DNA of 33,972 nucleotides from Gammaproteobacteria bacterium (lineage in GTDB: Bacteria; Pseudomonadota; Gammaproteobacteria; GCF-002020875), in contig JABGQL010000083.1 in the NCBI GenBank assembly GCA_018648825.1, positions 1-33,972 on the forward strand, in the 5' to 3' direction. A program made the translations under genes and the position numbers. Positions within the stretch are counted from its first letter, which is position 1. Each line of letters starts with the position of its first letter. The notes under the pieces were generated by a model. The model saw only the letters and a program-made list of their open reading frames with translations. It was not told the origin of the DNA and ran no database searches. This document shows positions 7,740 to 17,483 of this stretch, piece by piece.

Positions 7740-10700
7740 TTATGTGGGCGGTGCTTGGTTGCCATGAATCAGCTCAACCAGATCGTCGACTGAGATAGGT
7801 GTAGCATGGTCACTCCCCTCCAGTAGGCTGTTGGCGAGATCCCGTTTCTGTTGGTGGAGTTGAATAATCTTCTCCTCAATGCTGTTCTGCACCACCATAC
7901 GGTAGATAGTTACCGGGCGGGTCTGTCCCATGCGGTGGGCGCGGTCAGAGGCCTGATCCTCTACTGCCGGATTCCACCAAGGGTCCATGTGGATCACATA
8001 GTCAGCAGCGGTCAGGTTGAGTCCGGCCCCCCCCGCCTTGAGACTGATCAGAAATAGCTCCCCCTCCCCCTGTTGAAAGGCATCGACAGCGATCTTTCTC
8101 TGTTTTGCCGGGGTGGAGCCATCCAAGTACTGATAGTGGATACCTTGGCTATCTAGTTGTTCACGAATTAGCGAGAGGTGGCCGACAAACTGGCTGAAGA
8201 CCAGCGCACGGTGGTTGTTTTCGCGCAGCTCGTTGAGAATCTCCATAAAGGCCCGCAGCTTTGCGCTGCTCAGCGGGCTATCTTTGAGTACCAGCCTAGG
8301 GTGACAAGCGGCCTGGCGCAGGCGGGTGATCTCGGTCAGGATCTTGATTCGCAGCTGTCCAGGGTGCTCTTGTGGCTCCGCAATGCGTTCGATGGATTGA
8401 CGGCGCAGCGCCTCATAGAAGGCGGCCTCTTCCGGTGCCATCTCGATACTGTGGATGATCTCTGTACGGGGCGGCAACTCGGTGAGTACATCCCGCTTCA
8501 GCCGGCGTAGCATAAAGGGCTGGATGATCGATTTGAGATGCTGCCGAGCACTCTCGTTATTCTGCTCCTGAATCGGGATGGCGAAGCGCTGGTTGAACTG
8601 CTTCTCTGTCCCCAACAGCCCCGGATTGATAAACTGAAATAGGTTCCAGAGTTCACCTAGGTGGTTCTCTATCGGGGTGCCGGTGGTGATGATGCGCATT
8701 TCCCCCTGTAGTGACATCATCGCCTTGGAGCGCTTGGTGCGGCTGTTCTTGAAGGCCTGAGCCTCATCGGCAATGATGGTCTGCCACTTGATCTGCTTGA
8801 GCCGCTCAATCTCACTTTGCAACAGTCCGTAGCTACAGATGATGAGAGAGTGAGGACCGGCATGGTCGAGCATCTGCTGACGCTTGCCACCACCAAAGAG
8901 TTGCGGATTGATTGTCGGCGCAAAGCGTTGGCTCTCATCCACCCAGTTGTTACAGACCGAGGTGGGGGCAATGACCAAGGTGGGGCCATCTGCGCAACGT
9001 TGCAGGATCAGAGCCAGCGCCTGTACCGTCTTGCCTAGTCCCATATCATCAGCCAAGCAGCCTCCAGCGCCCCAGTGGGCGAGACGGGAGAGCCACTCAA
9101 AGCCATCCAGCTGGTAGCTTCGTAGAGAGGCATCGAGGGTGACGGGAAGGGCAGGTTGCAGGGTGTTGGCCTCCTCGATTTTGTTGATCTGCTTGAGCCA
9201 CCCGCGCCCTTTTTTCACCGCCATCTCCTGAGTGGACTCCTCGATAGCGGCGCTGGCCAGTGGATGGATGCGGTTGCCATGGCTGAGTGTACTGATCCGA
9301 TCCAGCTGTCTTCTCAACTGTTGACTCAGGTTGAGGATACGCCCATCGTCGAGTTGTAGAAATCGTCCTGGACGTTGCTGTAGCAGGGTGAGGAGCTTCT
9401 TCATCTCGATCACCTCCCCCTCCTCCAGCTGTAGTGTCCCATCAAGGGTGAACCACTCCTGTTTTTTACTGAATGATAGGCTCATCTGCTTGCTGTCACA
9501 CTCACGTAGCAGGGTGATTTGCTTCCCCTCGGGCCATGCAACCACCATCGGCTCCTTCATCTGCTGCAGGGTAGAGAGCAGCTCCAGAGCATCTTCTGGG
9601 TCATCCAAGATCCACTGCCAGGGGATATCTGAGTCGGGTAGTTTCAGCTCTTTAATAATTTGGTTGGCTGCTTCGACCTCCCCCTGCAGGTTACGTTGAC
9701 AGCTCTCAGCGTTGCCATCAATCTCGATATGAATGCTGGCGTGTTCGCTGCCTGGGGAAAAGTAAGGCCCCTTCTCCCCTATCTTTTCACCAAATGGATA
9801 ACAGTAGATTGAGAGTTGAAACCCGCCACTGCCGCCTGCGATTGGGGAGAGGTGAAGGTGGGGAGTGGTATCTCCCTCCACCTCTGTGCTGGAGGTGGTT
9901 ACATCGGAGTGGATGGAGAGTATCGGGGCCATGCTGGAGAGGGTATTGGCGACCTCTTGTCGCGCCTCTTCAGGGGTGGTGAGGCCCTGTTGGGAGAGTA
10001 TTTTGGCAATGGCCAACTGTCCATCATTGAAGTGGGTGATGATGAAGCGGTTTGGTGGTTGGAAATAGCCACGGAAGGAGGAGAGGTAATCGCTGAATGC
10101 CACTGCTGGGTAGGGGTGGATGGCGAAGTGAATCTGCTGCTGTTGTGGGATCTCCTTCACCTCCAGATGAGCATTGCGCTCCTCAATGGTGAGCGGTCCG
10201 TGTAGGGTGTGACCATCATCAAAAAACAGGGCTGGGTGGCCGATGGCCGCACGAATCACATTCTCGCCGCAGAGAGAGTAGCGGGTCTCTGGATAGCCGC
10301 TATAGTTGCGGTGATGTTCTACCTCCATGTTGTTACAGATCTCTATATCCTGCATGGTGAGGTAGTTAAAGTTAGAGCGCTGTTCATGGAGTCGTTTCAG
10401 TGCCACCTTGCGTCCTTTGCTCCACCCTTTTTTATTGCGTCTCTGTTCTTTGGGGCTGAACTCGATAGCTTGGTCTTCACCGTGAATCAGCCAGACCATG
10501 CGAGTCTCTGTCGTATTGGGTGCTTTATTGCTCTCTGTTGCGGGGCCTGCGGTGAAGATTTTTGATACCGATTGCAGCAGATTGAGCTGCTGTTTCCATG
10601 GACTCTTCTTTCGGTAGAGGGTGGGGAGGATAGCGGCAGGATCGGCTTCAAAAACATTTGGAGTTATCCTTGTCCGTTCGACCCCCAGAGCCAGCAGCAG

Positions 10701-11576
10701 TGTGCTGCACTCATTTCTGTACCAGTCGTAGCTAAGGCCACACTGTTGGTTATGGCGTAACAGACGGCGGATGAGCCGCTCTTCAATCGGCTGCTCCAGC
10801 CAATAGAGGGCAAGCGCTTGAAACAGGTCGTGCCAGTGATCTGTCGTGAGTGGTTCATGGTGAAGCCAGATGGACTGCTGCAGGGTTATCTTTTGTAGGG
10901 TTATCTTACTGAAATCAGAGAGAATTTTTAGGATTGGGAGTAGAGGTGAGGCAGCAGATAGCCCCTTTTGAAGCTGTTGCGACTCCTCCAGCAGTGCGGT
11001 CTCATTCTGGATGCCACCCTGTGCAATTCGTGCCAGTAGAGAAAAAATGATCGGCAGTCCAAAAATGTAAGGTTGACCTGGGGCTGACTTTCGGCTCTCT
11101 TCAAATTTCTGTAGTGCCTTTTCAGCATCGCCCTGTAAAAAATAGAAGGCAGCGACAAATGTAGCCCCATAGGCGAAATGATCCTGATCAACGGTGTCGA
11201 GGATCCACTGATTACGCTGCAACCAAAGTTCTGATACTGGGTGGCTGAGTGTGAGACAGGTGAGTATGATTTCAGTTTTCAGTATCTCCTGCTCCTCTTT
11301 GCAGGGGGGGCCGTGTTTGGACCTAGATGCTTCATCGATAAAGTCTCTTTTAATCGCTAACAGAACACTCTTTCTCCATGGAAGGTAGAAAGAGATGATC
11401 TCAGGGTCTAGTTTAAGGGCGGCTTGAGGAAGAGTGGTTGTAATTCTACGTAGGTCATCGGCGGCGTAGGGGCTGTTACTGATGGATGTATCAACATTGT
11501 AGCGTTGTAGTAGTCTCTCAATCTCCTGCTGTTGCGCAATATCGACCCCACCTGCCTGTTCTCTCTGCTCATTCAT
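7740..11576 (-). CDS. SNF2-family ATP-dependent translocase, 1278 aa
   Basis: A large SNF2/Swi2 (superfamily 2) DNA translocase. The C-terminal motor (about 815-1260) has motif I DDMGLGKT (K849), motif II DEAQ (937-940), motif III TTGTPIENHLGELW, the pair PFMLRRLKRDVLTELP, and the helicase C lobe with LVFSQF, LKAGGAGLNLTAADYVIHMDPWWNP and DRAHRMGQ. All ATPase motifs look intact. The N-terminal 800 residues lack a known enzyme fold: residues about 130-260 look like TPR-type helical repeats, and about 400-800 resemble the poorly defined region preceding the motor in large bacterial SNF2 proteins. Its ATG overlaps the upstream gene's stop as TGATG. SNF2 motors usually move along double-stranded DNA or strip and remodel protein-DNA complexes; a role together with JetABCD is inference. 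Confidence 0.95.
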   Translation of the reverse strand: MNEQREQAGGVDIAQQQEIERLLQRYNVDTSISNSPYAADDLRRITTTLPQAALKLDPEIISFYLPWRKSVLLAIKRDFIDEASRSKHGPPCKEEQEILKTEIILTCLTLSHPVSELWLQRNQWILDTVDQDHFAYGATFVAAFYFLQGDAEKALQKFEESRKSAPGQPYIFGLPIIFSLLARIAQGGIQNETALLEESQQLQKGLSAASPLLPILKILSDFSKITLQKITLQQSIWLHHEPLTTDHWHDLFQALALYWLEQPIEERLIRRLLRHNQQCGLSYDWYRNECSTLLLALGVERTRITPNVFEADPAAILPTLYRKKSPWKQQLNLLQSVSKIFTAGPATESNKAPNTTETRMVWLIHGEDQAIEFSPKEQRRNKKGWSKGRKVALKRLHEQRSNFNYLTMQDIEICNNMEVEHHRNYSGYPETRYSLCGENVIRAAIGHPALFFDDGHTLHGPLTIEERNAHLEVKEIPQQQQIHFAIHPYPAVAFSDYLSSFRGYFQPPNRFIITHFNDGQLAIAKILSQQGLTTPEEARQEVANTLSSMAPILSIHSDVTTSSTEVEGDTTPHLHLSPIAGGSGGFQLSIYCYPFGEKIGEKGPYFSPGSEHASIHIEIDGNAESCQRNLQGEVEAANQIIKELKLPDSDIPWQWILDDPEDALELLSTLQQMKEPMVVAWPEGKQITLLRECDSKQMSLSFSKKQEWFTLDGTLQLEEGEVIEMKKLLTLLQQRPGRFLQLDDGRILNLSQQLRRQLDRISTLSHGNRIHPLASAAIEESTQEMAVKKGRGWLKQINKIEEANTLQPALPVTLDASLRSYQLDGFEWLSRLAHWGAGGCLADDMGLGKTVQALALILQRCADGPTLVIAPTSVCNNWVDESQRFAPTINPQLFGGGKRQQMLDHAGPHSLIICSYGLLQSEIERLKQIKWQTIIADEAQAFKNSRTKRSKAMMSLQGEMRIITTGTPIENHLGELWNLFQFINPGLLGTEKQFNQRFAIPIQEQNNESARQHLKSIIQPFMLRRLKRDVLTELPPRTEIIHSIEMAPEEAAFYEALRRQSIERIAEPQEHPGQLRIKILTEITRLRQAACHPRLVLKDSPLSSAKLRAFMEILNELRENNHRALVFSQFVGHLSLIREQLDSQGIHYQYLDGSTPAKQRKIAVDAFQQGEGELFLISLKAGGAGLNLTAADYVIHMDPWWNPAVEDQASDRAHRMGQTRPVTIYRMVVQNSIEEKIIQLHQQKRDLANSLLEGSDHATPISVDDLVELIHGNQAPPT

Positions 11577-13417
11577 CAGTGAACCCCTTTCGGGCTGATT
11601 CGATATCCTAAAGTGCGTACCCCTTTGAGGAAGGAGCGGTAGGATTTTTCAGCGACAACCACCGTTTTTTTGTTGCTAAAGAGACAGAATTTTGAGGTCT
11701 CTTTGGCGCTTGTCAGAAGTTGCACAAGATGCTCGCTGGCACATTCAACCATGCGTGCAGCTTCCCCTTCATGGAGAGACTCGGTGCGCATTTTTAGGCT
11801 GTCGAAAAAATCCTCCATTTCGTCACTGAGTTTGCTGTCAGACTCCTTCTCTAGCAAAGCCTTTACCTCATTCAGACTGTTCCCCTGCTCAATGGCGCTG
11901 AGCCCTTGCTGCATATCGAAGAGGAGTGGCTGCCCAATCTCGGTCGGTTTTTGTGTGGTAAACGGTTCCAGCAGGAGCTGTTCATGCGCTTCTGGTTTGC
12001 GCAACAGGGTGAAGCCTGTGCCCTCATCCAGAGGATGGAGTAGGGCGGGGAGGGCGTGTTCGGCTGGTTGATACTCTGTACAAATACCCAAACAGTAGGC
12101 TCCCAGCGGGTTGATGCGAAACCATCCAAGCCCATCATACCGGCTCAGATAGCTGTAATCATCGCCTCCCCAAGTATCGTAGTAGTCACTGCGCACATCG
12201 TGTGGGGCGCTATAGATTAAATCAACCATACCCAGCGTGGAGAGTATCTCAAACAGGTAGGCAAGAATATAACGCCCCTCCAGTACCTTGAAGTTATGGT
12301 TAATGTTGCCGTAGTTGCTGTCGACTAGATAGAGCACGTACGGGTTTTCGCTTACTAAAAAGAAGGGGGTGCTGCTGCGAACAAAGCGCATCCACTCATC
12401 AACCTGTACCCACTCATCCGTTGGGGTGGAGAGCAGAATCTCTTCCAGCTGCAGCCGCCGCAGGCTGGGAGGGGTCATCTGCGGGCCGACAAACCGCCCA
12501 CGGCCCCGTTTTGTCTGTCCCTTGATACGATTCACCCGCAGAAATTCATCCAGTTTTCCCTGTTTTCGCCAGCCACTGTAGATTGTTTTCAGTGCATCGG
12601 CATAGGGTGTTTGATGTTGTAGTACTTTTTTCCCTTGAGTGCTGAGAGTCAGTTTTTTGCCAACCCGTCGAGTAAGCCCTCCGCTCTGAATCAATAACGG
12701 CCAGATAAAGCTGCGGATGGGTGAAAGGGTGTCATTGGTATAGTCCTTCTTTTCGTCGGCCTCTGAGAAAAAGTCACCTTCATAGAGTGTTGCATGAACC
12801 GCTTTTATGCAGGCTGCAGTGGGCTTCAAGGTCTTTTCGCTGATGCTGATTTTGCCTTGATCGACCAGCCGTAACAGGGAGTAGATCTCTTGGCGAGCGC
12901 AGATCTCCATATCACGTTGAGATAGTGGCAGGCCATTGTGGCGATCATCATCCACTGTGGTTAAAAACTTAGCGAGTATGCTGCTCTCAGTGGTTTTGAT
13001 GTAGTCTGTCTTTGGCTTCTCAAGCTGTTCACATAAGCGCTCACAGAGCTCTTGTGGGATGATGTCGTTAAAGTAGAATATGCTGATGACACTCGCTATT
13101 TTTTTAACGGGTTTCCTATACCCATAGTGACGTTTCTCTTGAGTATAGCCTTGAGGGAGTGAGCCAAAACGGGCCACCAACTGGGACTCTACTATCCGCC
13201 CATGCTGGTTGTGGACAACCTCGGCGATCATGGTGCGCTCTTTATCCGTGAGTTGCAGAACAAAGGGGTCAAGCCGTCTGGAGAGCAGGAATTTGTAGAG
13301 AAATTGAACGCGCTCATCTTTTCGAGTGGGACACTCTTTTGGGGTGACTCCGAGCTGGTAAATGCGCGTTTTTAGCACGTCGCTGTTTAGGTTATCCAGC
13401 GCTTCAAATAGTTTCAT
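11576..13417 (-). CDS. Unknown 613-aa protein, resembles helicase-associated (XPB/Ssl2 N-terminal-like) proteins
   Basis: There is no catalytic motif that I recognise. The N-terminus (MKLFEALDNLNSDVLKTRIY) looks like a SAP-like or helical DNA-binding start. Around residues 270-290, GGLTRRVGKKLTLSTQGKKV has winged-helix character. Residues about 395-470 carry a strongly patterned block including DDYSYLSRYDGLGWFRINPLG. The last 120 residues (LLFDMQQGLSAIEQGN and on to KGVRTLGYRI) follow the pattern of the helicase-associated domain found beside XPB-type helicases. The start at 13417 was chosen because GAAGGAG lies 7 bp upstream; it overlaps jetC by 14 nt. The stop overlaps the SNF2 start by 1 nt, so a stable SNF2 partner or DNA-binding adaptor is likely. 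That role is inference. Confidence 0.85.
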   Translation of the reverse strand: MKLFEALDNLNSDVLKTRIYQLGVTPKECPTRKDERVQFLYKFLLSRRLDPFVLQLTDKERTMIAEVVHNQHGRIVESQLVARFGSLPQGYTQEKRHYGYRKPVKKIASVISIFYFNDIIPQELCERLCEQLEKPKTDYIKTTESSILAKFLTTVDDDRHNGLPLSQRDMEICARQEIYSLLRLVDQGKISISEKTLKPTAACIKAVHATLYEGDFFSEADEKKDYTNDTLSPIRSFIWPLLIQSGGLTRRVGKKLTLSTQGKKVLQHQTPYADALKTIYSGWRKQGKLDEFLRVNRIKGQTKRGRGRFVGPQMTPPSLRRLQLEEILLSTPTDEWVQVDEWMRFVRSSTPFFLVSENPYVLYLVDSNYGNINHNFKVLEGRYILAYLFEILSTLGMVDLIYSAPHDVRSDYYDTWGGDDYSYLSRYDGLGWFRINPLGAYCLGICTEYQPAEHALPALLHPLDEGTGFTLLRKPEAHEQLLLEPFTTQKPTEIGQPLLFDMQQGLSAIEQGNSLNEVKALLEKESDSKLSDEMEDFFDSLKMRTESLHEGEAARMVECASEHLVQLLTSAKETSKFCLFSNKKTVVVAEKSYRSFLKGVRTLGYRISPKGVH

Positions 13418-16400
13418 GGTGTTGCTCCTTCTCTGTACGATACTCCTCAATGGTGAGGTTGCGCAGCTTCGACTCTCTTCCCTCCTCATTATGGACAAAG
13501 CCAACACAGGCGACATAGGGTTCGATGATGTGGATCTTCTGTAGCGGGGTGACGATCAGCAGCTGCAGGTTGAGCTGTTTGAACAGCTCCAGACCAAAAC
13601 GGGCAGAGTCGTCTGAGCCGCGCCCGAAGGCCTCATCGATTACCACAAAGCGGAAGCTACGGGAGCGGGTTGCCCCCCACTCCAGCCCAAATTGATAGGC
13701 GAGGCTGGCGGCCAGCACGGTGTAGGCAAGCTTCTCCTTCTGTCCGCCCGATTTTCCACCACTGTCGGTGTAGTGTTCATGTTCGCGATCATCCTCACGC
13801 CAGCGCTCGGAGGCGGAGAAGAGGTAGCTGTTGCGCACATCGGTCACTTTGCGGGTCCAGCGTCGATCCAGTTCACTGCTTCCCTCACGTCCGCGAAAGC
13901 GCTGGATGATCTTCTCTACCTGAGCAAACTTGGCCTCGGAGTACTGCTCCTCCTCTGATCCGGTCAATCCACCCTCAGTACAGCTGCGTAGATCCTGCAT
14001 GAACTCGCGAATCTCAGGGTCACCATTGTTCTGTCGTTCCAGTACGATGTAGCGCCCCGGATTGTAGTCGATCTGGTTGAGTGACTGATTGATGCGGTCG
14101 ATGCGTTCGCGGATAGTCTGCTGCTCACGCCCCAGCTGTGACTGAAAATTGGCTACCTCACGGATGGTGTTCTCATTCAGTAGCTGTTTGAAGCGGGCCT
14201 CAAAGGCGGGGAGGTCATCCTCTTGTAGTGCTTGCAACAAGGCACGGTACCCCTCGGCTGACTCAATCCCCACATCCAGCTCCTCGGTCTCCAGTGGATA
14301 GTCGATGTGGTACTGCTGCATTGCGGCGATCACCTTCTGGAACAGCTTCTGGATCTCTTTGTCGAGCTTGTCGATCTTCGCCTGTAGCCAGCCGCGCAGC
14401 TCTTTCTCGCGTGTGGCGCAGGACTCTACGGTGAGGGTGTGCTCCTCCAGCCCTTCGCTACGCGCCACTTCCAGCTGGCTGAACTGCGTCTTACGCTGTT
14501 GTGGGTCTAGACTCTGAACAATCGTATCACTCTCTGTCAACAGTTCATGGGACTGCTCCAGCTTTAGCTCATGGGTGGCTACGGCCCGTTTTTCCCGGTC
14601 GAGCTTCTCCTCGCGCTGCTGCAGACGTTGCTCCAGCTCTTCAAGCTGTTGGTTGATGGTCTGTAGCAGGTCCGATGAGGCCTGCAGGGATTGGTGCTCC
14701 TCCTCCAGCAGGCTGATCTCTATCGCAAGGGGCTGCCAGTGGATCTCGTTAAAGTCTCGATACTCTCCAATCTGCGCCAACTGTTGCAGCTGTTGGTGCC
14801 CCTGCTTTTGTTCTGCCTGAATGGTACTGATCTCACCGGAGAGGCGCTGCATCTGCTGCTCTAGGCTCTCTACCAGACGTTCCAGTGCCTCAATCTTCTG
14901 TTGGTTACTCCAGCCCAGCACATAGCGGCGGCGATCATCAATGCGGTGGCGGTCATCTTTCTCATGGCGCACCCCACCCGCCTTGGTCTGCCCCCGCAGT
15001 GTTATCGCACGCTGTTCACGTCGGAACTGGTCGAGGGTGTTGCAGCAGGCGTAGTCGAAGCGTTTCGCCAGCTCCTGCTCTAGCCAGGGATAGAAGCTGG
15101 AGTCTGGTTTGATGCTCAGTTTGCGCACCAGAGAGTTGGCATGCAGATCAATTGCCGCACTGCGTTGTTGCGGGCGGATACGGTAGTAGACCAGCCGTCC
15201 CTTGAGTCGGGTCTGCTCGACCCACTCGGTTACCGCCGCATAGTGTGTCTCGGGTACCAGTAACGAGAGGGCAAAGTTGTGTAGCAGTCGTTCCACCGCA
15301 CCCTCCCAACGCTGCTCTGATTGGTGTACCTGAATCAGCTCACCTGCGAAGGGCATTTCGCTCTCCTCCAGTCCCAGTTGCTCGCAGAGCTGATCGCGGA
15401 TCTGGATCTGCTGGCTGCTGATGTTACTGCTGCGCTGGCGCAGTGAGTCGATCTCCTGCTGGTTCTGCTGGTGCTGCTGGTGTAGTCCGCGCAGCTCAAC
15501 CCCCAGCTCGGTCTGCCGATTTTGCAGGCGATCATCCTCCCCCTCTGCGTGGCTTCGTAGCTCTGCCAAGCGGTTTTGGTTATCGATAAAGTGGTCGCTC
15601 TGTTCAACGGCGGGGAGATCGAGCAGGGTGGCCAGATCAGCATAGCGCTCGGCCCGCTGCTGTCGTCGACCTCTGTCTTGGCCCTTCTCTTCGATCTGGT
15701 GGCGAATGCGCTCTAGCCGGTCCCCCCCATTTTGCGCAATCGCTTGTTTGATGCGGTCGCGCTCTCCTTGCTGTTCACGCTGCCGGTGCTGCTGTTGTTG
15801 CAGACGCGCCTCGGTGCGTTGTAGCTCTTCAGTAAGCCGTTTGATGCGGTGCTCCAGCAGCCTCCCTTTGTGGTGGGCGAAGAAGGGTGTGAGGGCCTCG
15901 CGATTGGCGCGCCAATCTGCCACCTGCTTGGTGCAAAGTTGATGTTCATCATAGTGGGCCATCAGCGGGGTGAGTTGCCCAATCTGCAGTTTTGCCTTGA
16001 GGATCGCCTCGTGTGCGCGGCTGAGATCATCAAAGTGGTGAATCAGTGCGTCAATACGAGGCTGTACGTTGAACGCCTCCAGCATGTGTTCGCGCACAAA
16101 GTCGGTCAGGTTGCCAACCGACTTCATGGAGACGGTCTGGTGGAACAGCTCTAGCGCCTGTTCATTGTGGATGCCAAAGAGGCGGCGAAATTGTGCTGCA
16201 TAGGGGGGGAAGCTATCAAACAGCTCCAGATTACGTTTGCTGCGCAGCCGTTTTTTTAGCTGCTGAATCTCCTTGCCAAAGGCGGAGAAGTCATCGGCGA
16301 TGGTGAGTGGAGACTGTGCCACCACAAAGAAGCGGGCGGGTTGCCCCTTTAGGTCCTTGCTCCAGAACACCTGTGCCAGAGTCACATCCTGATCGTAGCC

Positions 16401-16823
16401 GCTGTTGTGAAAGGTAGCGAGAATCACCGAGTAGCTGTTGTGGTCACGTAGAGGCACCGGTTTGGAGACCCCGCCAATCTCACTGCGCTCTGATTTGTAG
16501 TAGCCCTGTACGTAGGATCGCAGGGTGCGCTCTTTGCTACTGGCCCCAGCGGCCTTGTTGTAGGCGACCCGTTGGGCGGGGACCAGCAGGGTGGTGATGG
16601 CATCTACCAGTGTCGATTTTCCAGAACCGATATCCCCGGTCAGCAGGGTATTGTTGCCGTCAGCGTGGAGGTTCCAGACTCGGTTATGGAAGGTGCCCCA
16701 GTTATAGACCTCTAACCGTTGCAGGCGAAATCCGGCCAGTGTCTCCTCAATGCCAAAGTCAAATTGCTCTAAAGTCGCGTCTAGAGTTGCATCTAGAGCG
16801 GCGGTTTGTGCGGGGTTACCCAT
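13404..16823 (-). CDS. jetC: Wadjet protein JetC (SMC/MukB-like ATPase)
   Basis: The 1139-residue protein is the SMC-like motor of a Wadjet complex. It has the N-terminal ATPase half with Walker A GDIGSGKST (K69), long Gln/Glu/Arg-rich coiled-coil regions (roughly 290-530 and 640-900) around a hinge-like middle, and a C-terminal half with the ABC signature in SGGKSGGQKEKLAYT and Walker B FVVIDEAFGRGSDD (D1063, E1064). Two head halves joined by coiled coils are expected for DNA loop extrusion. The start at 16823 is inside the end of jetB (8-nt overlap) and was preferred to a longer frame to 16904. The first 20 residues contain a short imperfect repeat (DATLDATL). Confidence 0.97.
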   Translation of the reverse strand: MGNPAQTAALDATLDATLEQFDFGIEETLAGFRLQRLEVYNWGTFHNRVWNLHADGNNTLLTGDIGSGKSTLVDAITTLLVPAQRVAYNKAAGASSKERTLRSYVQGYYKSERSEIGGVSKPVPLRDHNSYSVILATFHNSGYDQDVTLAQVFWSKDLKGQPARFFVVAQSPLTIADDFSAFGKEIQQLKKRLRSKRNLELFDSFPPYAAQFRRLFGIHNEQALELFHQTVSMKSVGNLTDFVREHMLEAFNVQPRIDALIHHFDDLSRAHEAILKAKLQIGQLTPLMAHYDEHQLCTKQVADWRANREALTPFFAHHKGRLLEHRIKRLTEELQRTEARLQQQQHRQREQQGERDRIKQAIAQNGGDRLERIRHQIEEKGQDRGRRQQRAERYADLATLLDLPAVEQSDHFIDNQNRLAELRSHAEGEDDRLQNRQTELGVELRGLHQQHQQNQQEIDSLRQRSSNISSQQIQIRDQLCEQLGLEESEMPFAGELIQVHQSEQRWEGAVERLLHNFALSLLVPETHYAAVTEWVEQTRLKGRLVYYRIRPQQRSAAIDLHANSLVRKLSIKPDSSFYPWLEQELAKRFDYACCNTLDQFRREQRAITLRGQTKAGGVRHEKDDRHRIDDRRRYVLGWSNQQKIEALERLVESLEQQMQRLSGEISTIQAEQKQGHQQLQQLAQIGEYRDFNEIHWQPLAIEISLLEEEHQSLQASSDLLQTINQQLEELEQRLQQREEKLDREKRAVATHELKLEQSHELLTESDTIVQSLDPQQRKTQFSQLEVARSEGLEEHTLTVESCATREKELRGWLQAKIDKLDKEIQKLFQKVIAAMQQYHIDYPLETEELDVGIESAEGYRALLQALQEDDLPAFEARFKQLLNENTIREVANFQSQLGREQQTIRERIDRINQSLNQIDYNPGRYIVLERQNNGDPEIREFMQDLRSCTEGGLTGSEEEQYSEAKFAQVEKIIQRFRGREGSSELDRRWTRKVTDVRNSYLFSASERWREDDREHEHYTDSGGKSGGQKEKLAYTVLAASLAYQFGLEWGATRSRSFRFVVIDEAFGRGSDDSARFGLELFKQLNLQLLIVTPLQKIHIIEPYVACVGFVHNEEGRESKLRNLTIEEYRTEKEQHHETI

Positions 16824-17481
16824 TGGCAGCGGCCTCCTGTTGCAGGTGTGTCTGGTACCCCTCCAGCTGCTGGTCAAAGTCACGCAACCACTGCGCATCG
16901 ACAAAGGCCTTTAGAATGCGGCGTACCTCCAGCATCTCCTCTTGCCCCTTGCGTTGCCCTGCTGTCTTTAGGCGGCGCAGAAAGCCCATCTCGATCACCT
17001 TGTTGATCTGGGTGTCGATCTGTTTGATGGTCTTGGTCTCATTGCTGCTTTCGGGGAGGAAGATCTGTAGCAGTTCAACGATCTCATCGCGGGAGAGGAT
17101 CAGGCGCTGTTCAGCGCCGCTGGCATCAAACTCGGCGAGCCGTTTACGCAGCAGCGCAAGCAGTAGACTGAGGGTGAAGGGGAGCTGGCGACGGCTGATC
17201 AGGCGGGGCAGTTCGCTCTCATCCGGGTCTGTAGGGCGGGTGCGTAACCAGCTATACCCCTCTGCCTCATCGATGATCAACTCCAGCCCAATCTGGGCCA
17301 TATAGTCGCGCACTCTGCCTTGTAGTGTGAGCAGTTGTTGCCAAAGAGCGGGATCACCCTCCAGATAGACGATGCCCTTGAGTAGTGCAATGGTGACGCG
17401 AGAGAAGGCGTTCTGCTGGGGATCCTCTGAGGCTGTGGTGTCGCTGGTAGTGGGTTCTTGCATGGTTGTGGAGATCTCCAT
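16816..17481 (-). CDS. jetB: Wadjet protein JetB (DUF4194, KITE/MukE-like)
   Basis: The 221-residue protein matches the JetB/MksE family, the winged-helix subunit that links kleisin and SMC. Typical features are the segment FSRVTIALLKGIVYLEGDPA, the strand LELIIDEAEGYSWLRTRP, the LPRLISRRQLPFTLSLLLAL helical stretch, and the tail region with VIEMGFLRRLK. The start at 17481 lies 2 nt after the jetA stop (TAA-CC-ATG); a second ATG six codons later (17463) is also possible. A longer frame reaching into jetA is not credible. The stop overlaps jetC by 8 nt, so jetA-jetB-jetC are tightly coupled. Confidence 0.94.
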   Translation of the reverse strand: MEISTTMQEPTTSDTTASEDPQQNAFSRVTIALLKGIVYLEGDPALWQQLLTLQGRVRDYMAQIGLELIIDEAEGYSWLRTRPTDPDESELPRLISRRQLPFTLSLLLALLRKRLAEFDASGAEQRLILSRDEIVELLQIFLPESSNETKTIKQIDTQINKVIEMGFLRRLKTAGQRKGQEEMLEVRRILKAFVDAQWLRDFDQQLEGYQTHLQQEAAANG

Positions 17482-17483
17482 GG

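Noticed and set aside
7740-11576. Possible HepA/RapA (RNA polymerase recycling factor)
   Set aside because: Lacks the HepA N-terminal Tudor-like start and sits in a coupled operon with Wadjet genes; the very long unrelated N-terminus points elsewhere.
16741-16810. Imperfect TCTAGAG repeats in the jetC N-terminus
   Set aside because: A short local duplication coding for DATLDATL; no sign of a recombination or regulatory site.
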